From Oscillospiraceae bacterium (GTDB lineage Bacteria; Bacillota_A; Clostridia; Oscillospirales; CAG-272): a stretch of 38,688 nt of DNA. Shown here one piece after another: positions 25,150 to 30,242 of the stretch (its first letter is position 1; every line of letters begins with the position of its first letter). The stretch lies in assembly GCA_015064665.1 (NCBI GenBank), contig SVRU01000019.1, forward strand, positions 1-38,688, given 5' to 3'. The notes beneath the pieces are model-generated. The model saw only the letters and a program-made list of their open reading frames with translations, searched no databases and was not told the DNA's origin. Made by a program: the position numbers and the translations under genes.

Positions 25150-25223
25150 AGCGGAATTGTGTAAAGGTAGCACAGCAGACTCTGACTCTGTATGTCTGGG
25201 TTCGAATCCTAGTTCCGCTGCCA
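25150..25223 (+). tRNA. tRNA-Gln, anticodon CUG
   Basis: The complete cloverleaf can be drawn: acceptor AGCGGAA/TTCCGCT (7 bp), D-stem GTG/CAC with GGTAG in the loop, anticodon stem GCAGA/TCTGT with loop CTCTGAC (anticodon CTG, reading CAG), variable ATGT, T-stem CTGGG/CCTAG with loop TTCGAAT, discriminator G and an encoded CCA ending at 25223. G73 fits glutamine tRNA. A terminator follows three bases later. Confidence 0.93.
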
Positions 25224-25226
25224 AAA

Positions 25227-25261
25227 GAAGAAACCGACCCTCGTGGTCGGTTTCTTCTTTT
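25227..25261 (+). terminator. Intrinsic terminator of tRNA-Gln
   Basis: Perfect 13-bp stem GAAGAAACCGACC (25227-25239) with GGTCGGTTTCTTC (25245-25257), five-base loop, then TTTT. Confidence 0.93.
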
Positions 25262-25458
25262 CCTTTGGCTACGGAACTAGTTCACTCGCACTCAGTTCCC
25301 AAGCACCTGCGAGGGAATGGGTTCGCATACCCCGCTCAGAGCGCGTCGAGCTTGCTCGTAAGCGTCAAGCGTGGGTATCTTCGCCCAAGGCGAATACCCT
25401 AGTGCCCGCCGACCCTCGCGATCGGTTTCTTCTTTTCCTTTGGCTACGGAACTAGTTC
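25234..25458 (+). repeat. Duplicated terminator segment, two 50-base copies
   Basis: Bases 25234-25283 recur at 25409-25458 with two differences, both in the terminator hairpin loop/stem. The spacer (25284-25408) contains GGGTTCGCATACCC, a tRNA T-arm look-alike, and the bases just before the second copy (CCTAGTGCCCG) resemble the tRNA-Gln 3' end. It looks like a decayed duplication of the tRNA 3' end plus terminator. Confidence 0.75.
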
Positions 25459-25461
25459 GCT

Positions 25462-25527
25462 CTTCACTCTTCACTAAAAATCTCTTGTCGTTTTTTGGCA
25501 AGTAATAGGTAATAGTGAGTAGTGAAG
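25462..25527. repeat. Imperfect inverted repeat
   Basis: CTTCACTCTTCACT (25462-25475) and AGTGAGTAGTGAAG (25514-25527) are inverted copies with two mismatches around an A/T-rich centre. It could be a small non-autonomous element; no coding capacity. Confidence 0.45.
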
Positions 25528-25581
25528 ATGTGCTGATGTGGCTTTTCTCCATTTAGTCGAAAAGCATTGTATTTTACTCAG

Positions 25582-25625
25582 ATTCGAATCCTTAATGCAA
25601 CCCACGAAAAATATCTTTTTCGTAG
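25582..25625 (+). repeat. Copy A of a T-arm-like plus hairpin repeat
   Basis: Begins GATTCGAATCC, like a tRNA T-loop, followed by 28 bases that recur at 27563-27591 with a single one-base indel. It contains a CCCACGAAAAA...TTTTCGT hairpin. Copy B lies about 2 kb away on the same strand. Confidence 0.75.
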
Positions 25626-25642
25626 TCTTTTTTCAAGAAAAG

Positions 25643-25668
25643 CAGACCATCACTTGTTGGTCTTTTTT
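25643..25668 (+). terminator. Terminator-like hairpin
   Basis: AGACCA (25643-25648) pairs with TGGTCT (25657-25662), followed by a run of T. No gene stands directly in front of it; it follows copy A of the T-arm-like repeat, like the terminator of a lost tRNA gene. Confidence 0.55.
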
Positions 25669-25672
25669 CAAC

Positions 25673-25846
25673 GATGTTTGCCCTTACGGGCAAGAGATGT
25701 TGACTTCGTCAGTGATGTTCACTGCGTGAGTGATGTATCGCCTTACGGCGAAGTGGGCAAACATCACATCACTTTGCGACCAAAGGGAGCAATACATCAC
25801 TATGGCGAAGCCATAACATCACTGCGGCAATGCCGCAACATCACTC
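25673..25846. repeat. Array of mini-hairpins separated by GATGTT/AACATC words
   Basis: Left half, each unit introduced by GATGTT or GATGTA: GCCC-ttac-GGGC, GAC-ttc-GTC, CAC-tgc-GTG, CGCC-ttac-GGCG. The orientation then flips and units end in ACATCAC: TTTG...CAAA, ATGGC-gaa-GCCAT, GCGGC-aat-GCCGC. GATGTTTGCCC (25673-25683) and GGGCAAACATC (25755-25765) are perfect inverted copies, so the first half can also fold into one large structure. It is non-coding and ends 44 bases before a promoter. Confidence 0.75.
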
Positions 25847-25889
25847 CCTACGCAACTTGCAACTCCCACCACGATTTGCCGCAAAAGCC

Positions 25890-25918
25890 TTGCAATCTCC
25901 CCGATTTTATGATATCCT
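25890..25918 (+). promoter_or_regulatory. Promoter of the lipoprotein/TauE unit (copy 1 of a duplicated cassette)
   Basis: TTGCAA (25890-25895), 17 bases, TATCCT (25913-25918), extended -10 TGATATCCT. The whole stretch 25878-25944 is near-identical to 27111-27177. Confidence 0.7.
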
Positions 25919-25941
25919 AATTACAGAAAAGCGGCGTGGAT

Positions 25942-26121
25942 ATGAAAAAAGATATTCTTGTTACCGTATTTTGTCTTTTGTTACTCATATTGGTTTCTTG
26001 TTCCGCGCCATATTCATTCATGCCCAAAGAACCGGATAATGGAGATATTCACAATAGTAACACTATCTTCATTTCTGACGAATTTTCGAAATTGATTGAT
26101 AATATTAATGAAATACCATAA
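25942..26121 (+). CDS. Small predicted lipoprotein, possibly truncated
   Basis: 59 residues starting MKKDILVTVFCLLLLILVSC: basic N terminus, hydrophobic core and lipobox LVSC (Cys near residue 20), so export and lipidation are predicted. The remaining 40 residues are polar and unrecognised. The ATG at 25942 is taken; a GTG six bases earlier is in frame, and the ribosome site is weak (GCGGCGTGG). After the stop at 26119-26121, another frame stays open and could continue the protein to a TAG at 26156-26158, which suggests a C-terminal frameshift. It lies 46 bases before tauE on the same transcript. Confidence 0.55.
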   Translation: MKKDILVTVFCLLLLILVSCSAPYSFMPKEPDNGDIHNSNTIFISDEFSKLIDNINEIP

Positions 26122-26167
26122 GACAAATTTTAAAATGCTTTCAAAGGAATTACCATAGAGGTGTACA

Positions 26168-26905
26168 ATGGAATTGTATGAGCTTTTTTTCTTAATGATG
26201 ATCGTCATGGTCGCAGGCTTTATTCAGAGCGTTACGGGCTTCGGCTTCGGCATCTTCGCTATGATTTTTCTGCCATATCTGCTCACCTATACTGAGGCAA
26301 ATACGTTGTCTTCTATGCTCAGTATGCTGACTTCTCTGCTTGTAATTCTTGCCACCTTCCGCAATGTGAGTTGGAAAAATCTCATCTTTCCTCTTGTTTC
26401 CTGTACCGTTACCACCTATCTTTCGGTAATCTTCATCAAATCACAAAAAAACGATACGCTTCTCTTGCTACTTGGCATTGTACTTTTCCTGCTTAGCGTG
26501 TACTTTTTCTTCTTTTCGGGAAAGATCAAAATCAAGCCGACATGGTATGCTGGATTGATCGCAGGCATGTTTTCCGGTTTTATGGGCGGTATGTTTTCTA
26601 TGAGCGGACCGCCCGTGGTAATCTATTATATGCAATCGGAGAAGGATTCCGATCATTATCTTGCTACCATCTCTGCCTACTTCGTCATATCGGGTGCGAT
26701 TTCGATCACCACCAAAGCAACAGCAGGCTTCATCACTGCAAATGTATGGCTTTCTCTTGCAGTCGGCGTTCTCGGCATGGCGCTCGGCTCGCTGATCGGC
26801 AAAAAGGCGCGCAGCAAGAATATAAAGCCCTCCGTGATCAAAAAATCTGTCTATGGCGTTATGGCTGTCAGTGGCATCGTCAATGTTTTGCAGGTCGTAC
26901 TTTAA
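26168..26905 (+). CDS. TauE/SafE-family (sulfite/sulfoacetate-type) anion exporter
   Basis: 245 residues, membrane-embedded throughout: about eight segments, starting LYELFFLMMIVMVAGFIQSV. The family signature AGFIQSVTGFGFGIFAMIFL (residues 16-35) is clear, and its inverted-repeat counterpart GLIAGMFSGFMGGMFSMSGPP (about 128-148) carries the conserved G-x-x-G-x-x-x-G-x-x-G pattern. Family members export sulfite or small organosulfonates, or take up related anions; the substrate is not readable. Start 26168 follows GAGGTG. It is downstream of a small lipoprotein in the hairpin-rich island; codon use is a little different from neighbouring core genes (more C-ending codons), which would fit acquisition by transfer. 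Confidence 0.88.
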   Translation: MELYELFFLMMIVMVAGFIQSVTGFGFGIFAMIFLPYLLTYTEANTLSSMLSMLTSLLVILATFRNVSWKNLIFPLVSCTVTTYLSVIFIKSQKNDTLLLLLGIVLFLLSVYFFFFSGKIKIKPTWYAGLIAGMFSGFMGGMFSMSGPPVVIYYMQSEKDSDHYLATISAYFVISGAISITTKATAGFITANVWLSLAVGVLGMALGSLIGKKARSKNIKPSVIKKSVYGVMAVSGIVNVLQVVL

Positions 26906-27110
26906 TACTCGTCGCTTCGAAGCTCGCTCTGCGAGCGAAGCGTTGCAGAATTAGGTTCGCATTCGCCGCTCGGAGATCGACAAGCTCGCTTGTCAGGCGC
27001 AGCGCGTGCGAATCACGGAGCGAAGCGGAGTTACTCTAGTGCCAAAAGCGGACAGTCGAGGACGCCTGTCCCTACAATTGAGTTGAGTATGCGAATCCCC
27101 GCCCCAAAAT
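26906..27110. repeat. Palindrome-rich intergenic block
   Basis: Non-coding. Holds a hairpin CGCTTC-(gaa)-GCTCGC-tct-GCGAGC-GAAGCG (26913-26942), a second stem GACAAGC/GCTTGTC near 26977-26992, a third GGACAG/CTGTCC near 27050-27072, and a T-arm-like GGTTCGCATTC near 26954. The block may act as the terminator of tauE, although no clean T-tract is seen. Confidence 0.5.
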
Positions 27111-27122
27111 CCCGCAAATGCC

Positions 27123-27151
27123 TTGCAATCTCCACGATTTTATGCTATACT
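27123..27151 (+). promoter_or_regulatory. Promoter of the small membrane protein (copy 2 of the cassette)
   Basis: TTGCAA (27123-27128), 17 bases, TATACT (27146-27151), extended -10 TGCTATACT. It is paralogous to the promoter at 25890-25918, including the leader up to the start codon. Confidence 0.75.
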
Positions 27152-27174
27152 AATCGTAGAAAGTCGGTGGGGAT

Positions 27175-27504
27175 ATGGGATGCTTATTTGAATTGATATT
27201 TGAACTTGTTTTTGAAATAATTGTCGAATTGGTACTTACGATCTATATGAAGCTAATGAGTCTAATTGTCCCCGCACATCAATTTGACGAAAAGTTGAAA
27301 GAAAAAATAAAGAACGGCGTCACCGTTTTTGCCGTATTATTGTTCTTATGCTCTTTTATTGGTTTTTTCTTGTTCTTGCAACCACCTTCCATCACAAAAA
27401 CTATAGGCGCATATATGCTGTTCGTTCCGTTGGGAATTATGGGGTTTCAAATTCTTTTGGGGATTGTTTGTCGTATCATTAGTGCAATTAAAAAGAAACA
27501 TTGA
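27175..27504 (+). CDS. Small hypothetical membrane protein
   Basis: 109 residues, not recognised. An acidic, hydrophobic N-terminal helix (LFELIFELVFEIIVELVLTI, with Glu at regular spacing) is followed by a short polar region with KLKEKIKN and two membrane segments (VFAVLLFLCSFIGFFLFL and AYMLFVPLGIMGFQILLGIV), ending in a lysine-rich tail. The start ATG at 27175 follows GGTGGGG. Its promoter and leader duplicate those of the small lipoprotein 1.2 kb upstream. Function unknown. Confidence 0.6.
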   Translation: MGCLFELIFELVFEIIVELVLTIYMKLMSLIVPAHQFDEKLKEKIKNGVTVFAVLLFLCSFIGFFLFLQPPSITKTIGAYMLFVPLGIMGFQILLGIVCRIISAIKKKH

Positions 27505-27546
27505 TCATTTTCATCTATTTCGTTTTTCAAACATTACCCCCGTTTG

Positions 27547-27591
27547 AGTTCGAATCCTAGTAGCAACCCACGAAAAATATCTTTTTCGTAG
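27547..27591 (+). repeat. Copy B of the T-arm-like plus hairpin repeat
   Basis: Contains GTTCGAATCCTAGT (27548-27561), identical to 25200-25213 in the tRNA-Gln T-arm, then the sequence shared with 25598-25625 (hairpin ACGAAAAA/TTTTTCGT). A terminator follows, as after a tRNA gene. Confidence 0.75.
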
Positions 27592-27600
27592 CCTCTTGCC

Positions 27601-27641
27601 ATAAAAGAAACGCCCTTCAAATCGAGGGGTGTTTCTTTTAT
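27601..27641 (+). terminator. Intrinsic terminator
   Basis: Perfect 11-bp stem ATAAAAGAAAC (27601-27611) with GTTTCTTTTAT (27631-27641) and an inner CCC/GGG pairing. It ends transcription from the small membrane-protein gene. Confidence 0.82.
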
Positions 27642-27665
27642 GACTGCGTCACTAGGTACGAAGCC

Positions 27666-27722
27666 GATCCGCATAGCGCAGTAGGGTTCGCATAGCGCAG
27701 TAGGGTTCGCATACCGCAGTAA
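27666..27722 (+). repeat. Three tandem 19-base repeats
   Basis: Units at 27666-27684, 27685-27703 and 27704-27722, form GGTTCGCATAGCGCAGTAG with two or three changes in the outer copies. Each unit begins with a T-loop-like GGTTCGCAT. No coding capacity; ends 45 bases before the glutaminase promoter. Confidence 0.85.
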
Positions 27723-27766
27723 CACACGAGATTTGCAAAGCTTTTCCGCTATATAAACAAAACTTA

Positions 27767-27795
27767 TTGACATCCATTTTTTTATGTGATATACT
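27767..27795 (+). promoter_or_regulatory. Promoter of the glutaminase operon
   Basis: TTGACA (27767-27772), 17 bases, TATACT (27790-27795), extended -10 TGATATACT; 37 bases before the start codon. Confidence 0.88.
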
Positions 27796-27831
27796 CAACT
27801 CAGCACAAAAAATGATGTGAGGAGGCAACAT

Positions 27832-28755
27832 ATGACAAATCTGCTTAAAGAAATAATAACCGAAGTCTCTCCCTGCAAAAAAGAAGGAGCGATTGCCTCG
27901 TATATTCCCGAATTAAGCCGAGCTGACGCCAACGATTTCGGAATCTGTATTATATCCATATCCCATAACGGAAAGCTTGACTGTGCCGGCGACTATGAAA
28001 AACACTTTACTATCCAAAGCATAATTAAGCCGGTCATTCTTTTGCTTGCGCTTGAGGATAAGGGCGCTGATGCCGTCAACGAGCTTTGCGGCGTTGAGGC
28101 TACGGGAAAGCCCTTTGACGCATTTAATTACAGTGACAGAGCTTTGACAAGCGAGCATATAAATCCAATGATAAATGCGGGCGCTATCGCGCTTTGCACG
28201 TTGATAAACGGCAATTCCTACGAAGAAAAGTTCGCACGCCTGCTGACTCTTGCAAGAAAGCTTTCAAATAATCCCGACCTCAGTGTAAATAACGCGGTGT
28301 ATTTATCCGAAAAGGCTACGGGAAACAAAAACCGCGCCCTTGCCTATATGCTTAAAGCCTACGGCATGATAGACGGCGATATTGAAGACCTGCTTGATAT
28401 GTATTTTAAGGCATGCTCGATTGAGGTCAACTGTAAGGACCTTGCGAGAATTGCGTTTGTGCTTGCAAATCACGGCAAAGACAACGACTCAAAAACGACA
28501 GTTATAAGCGAAGAGCACGCGAGATACGTGAACGCAATTATGGCTATATGCGGAATGTATGACGGCTCGGGAGAGTTTGCGCTGAAGGTCGGAGTTCCCG
28601 CAAAAAGCGGTGTCGGCGGCGGTATCATGGCAACCGTACCCAACAGATACGGAATCGGAATATATTCACCCGCCCTCGACAAAAAGGGTAACAGCATTGC
28701 GGGAATAAAGGCTCTGGAGCTGCTTAGCAAAAAACTAAATTTAAGTGTTTTTTAA
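27832..28755 (+). CDS. glsA: Glutaminase
   Basis: Hydrolyses glutamine to glutamate and ammonia; serine-dependent, beta-lactamase-like fold, cytosolic. 307 residues, normal length. The catalytic S-x-x-K is present as QSIIK (the usual form is QSISK, so one inner position differs but Ser and Lys are kept), and NPMINAGAIAL, the family hallmark, follows at about residues 111-121; the Gly-rich AKSGVGGGIMATVP near the C terminus is also typical. The start ATG at 27832 follows GGAGG; an upstream GTG overlapping that site is rejected. It is the first gene of an operon with an SGNH-type esterase (14-base gap) and a YitT-like membrane protein. In gut Clostridia it may serve nitrogen supply or acid resistance. 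Confidence 0.93.
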   Translation: MTNLLKEIITEVSPCKKEGAIASYIPELSRADANDFGICIISISHNGKLDCAGDYEKHFTIQSIIKPVILLLALEDKGADAVNELCGVEATGKPFDAFNYSDRALTSEHINPMINAGAIALCTLINGNSYEEKFARLLTLARKLSNNPDLSVNNAVYLSEKATGNKNRALAYMLKAYGMIDGDIEDLLDMYFKACSIEVNCKDLARIAFVLANHGKDNDSKTTVISEEHARYVNAIMAICGMYDGSGEFALKVGVPAKSGVGGGIMATVPNRYGIGIYSPALDKKGNSIAGIKALELLSKKLNLSVF

Positions 28756-28769
28756 AAGAGGTATGATAT

Positions 28770-29531
28770 ATGCTTAAAGATTTTACAAAAGAAACCTTTG
28801 ATATTTTAATTCAGGCAGGTCAGTCAAACTCCGAGGGCTACGGGTTCGGGAATATCGAAAACCCGTACAACCCGAATAACAACGTCTATTATCTCACTCC
28901 GGATTTTATAATCGAGCACGCAACAGAAAGGGTTACCGGAAATCAGATTCAAAGCAACTTCGGACTTTCATTCGCGCAAGAATACATTGACGCCGGAATG
29001 CTTGAAGAAAACCGAAAAATTCTGATTTTGCGCGCTGCCGTCGGCGGAACAAGCTTTACTGACCACCGCTGGGGAATGCAGGACGACCTGTATCTTCGAA
29101 TGATTGAAATGATAAAAACGGCACTTGAATTGAATCCCGCAAACCGCCTTGTCGCTCTCCTTTGGCATCAGGGAGAAACCGACGCGCAAAAACGCGCCAC
29201 ATACGATATGCACTACAACAATCTTAAAAATCTGGTATGTTCCGTAAGAGAAATCTTTGATGCGAAAAAGCTGCCGTTTATCGCCGGAGACTTTGTGCAT
29301 CATTGGAAAAATAACAACCTTGATTTAGCCGTCCCCGTCGTCGATGCGATTCACGCGGTGTGCAAGGAATGTCAACCGTCAGCCTTCGTTGAAAGCGACG
29401 GGCTTCTTTCAAACCTAGAGGAGCTTGGATACAATCCGCTCGGCTGGACGGATACCATTCATTTTTCACGCAAAGCAATTTACGAGCTTGGAAAAAGGTA
29501 TTTTAACGCCTTTGTTGAAATTTCCAAATAA
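28770..29531 (+). CDS. SGNH-type/sialate O-acetylesterase-like carbohydrate esterase
   Basis: 253 residues. The nucleophile block is FDILIQAGQSNSEGYG (Ser near residue 18, typical of the sialate O-acetylesterase/SGNH clan), followed by LRAAVGGTSFTDHRWG, the LLWHQGETDAQ block with the conserved Gly/Asn-equivalent region, and the catalytic His in WTDTIHFSRKAIYELG near the C terminus. It removes acetyl groups from sugars; the physiological substrate is unknown. There is no signal peptide, so it is probably cytosolic and acts on imported acetylated sugars. Start 28770 follows GAGGT. It is cotranscribed behind glutaminase, an unusual pairing. Confidence 0.83.
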   Translation: MLKDFTKETFDILIQAGQSNSEGYGFGNIENPYNPNNNVYYLTPDFIIEHATERVTGNQIQSNFGLSFAQEYIDAGMLEENRKILILRAAVGGTSFTDHRWGMQDDLYLRMIEMIKTALELNPANRLVALLWHQGETDAQKRATYDMHYNNLKNLVCSVREIFDAKKLPFIAGDFVHHWKNNNLDLAVPVVDAIHAVCKECQPSAFVESDGLLSNLEELGYNPLGWTDTIHFSRKAIYELGKRYFNAFVEISK

Positions 29532-29559
29532 AGTTTACAATTTAAGTAAGGTAGACTAT

Positions 29560-30192
29560 ATGAAGTTGACCACCTTTATCAAAGAGTACTCGTTAATAGT
29601 GATAGGCACGATGCTATATGCCATTACCACTGTGCTTTTTATTTTTCCGAATTCACTTCTGCTTGGCGGCATAAGCGGAATATCATTAATTTTAGCATCA
29701 TTCATTCCACAAACGCCCGGAATAATATCAATAGTAATCAACGTTGCTTTGATTATTTTAGCTTTCGCTGTGCTTGGCAGAGATATGGCAATCAAAACGC
29801 TCGTCGGCTCGGCTCTAACGTCGGTATTCATCGGCATTTTTGAGCCAATACTGACCTTTGAGTCACCGTTGATAGCTAACTCATACGTCTCAGCTATTAT
29901 AGGCGCAACGGTTATTGCTGTTGCAAGCGGCATTATGTTTTACGTCGATTCAAGCTCGGGCGGCACCGATATTATCGCACTCATAATTAAAAAGTTCTCT
30001 AATATAAATATCGGTGTCGCGCTCTTGATTTCCGACGTTCTGATAGTTATAACGGGTGGACTTCTTGATGGATTTGAAATTTTTCTTCCCTCAACTGTAG
30101 GCTTTCTTATAAAAACGCTTGGAGTCGACGCAGTCATTTACTTCATCCGTCGAATGAGTTTAAGTGCTGTGAAGAAAAAGAACAGCATATAA
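29560..30192 (+). CDS. YitT-family (DUF161) membrane protein, short form
   Basis: 210 residues with about five to six membrane segments. The family features are the N-terminal FIKEYSLIVIGTMLYAITTV, the LLGGISGISLIL loop, VDSSSGGTDIIALIIKKF and IGVALLISDVLIVITGG. Typical YitT proteins are about 280 residues and end in a soluble DUF2179 domain; that domain is absent, and the sequence stops shortly after the last membrane segment with a lysine-rich tail. The start is the ATG at 29560 behind AAGGT; the reading frame is open further upstream into the esterase gene but has no ribosome site. Last gene of the operon. Function unknown; some relatives are suspected transporters. Confidence 0.78.
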   Translation: MKLTTFIKEYSLIVIGTMLYAITTVLFIFPNSLLLGGISGISLILASFIPQTPGIISIVINVALIILAFAVLGRDMAIKTLVGSALTSVFIGIFEPILTFESPLIANSYVSAIIGATVIAVASGIMFYVDSSSGGTDIIALIIKKFSNINIGVALLISDVLIVITGGLLDGFEIFLPSTVGFLIKTLGVDAVIYFIRRMSLSAVKKKNSI

Positions 30193-30196
30193 AATC

Positions 30197-30242
30197 AAAA
30201 CCGCAAAGGGTTTTAGTTGATGACCCCTTGCGGTTTTCTTTT
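30197..30242. terminator. Bidirectional intrinsic terminator
   Basis: AAAACCGCAAAGGGT (30197-30211) pairs with ACCCCTTGCGGTTTT (30223-30237) with one mismatch, then CTTTT. The minus strand carries GTTTTGATTTT, so it also ends the convergent metallohydrolase gene, whose stop codon it touches. Confidence 0.88.

Noticed and set aside
25234..25283. Riboswitch behind tRNA-Gln
   Set aside because: The structure is a simple 13-bp terminator hairpin repeated downstream; no gene or ligand-binding core follows.
25157..25402. Open frames of 70-86 residues over tRNA-Gln and the repeats behind it
   Set aside because: They overlap the tRNA and terminator hairpins and are made of repeated non-coding sequence.
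25673..25846. CRISPR-like array
   Set aside because: Spacing words are only six to nine bases, units are self-complementary hairpins of unequal length, orientation flips, and no cas genes are present.
27666..27722. Short CRISPR or iteron array
   Set aside because: Units abut without spacers, and there is no replication protein or cas gene nearby.
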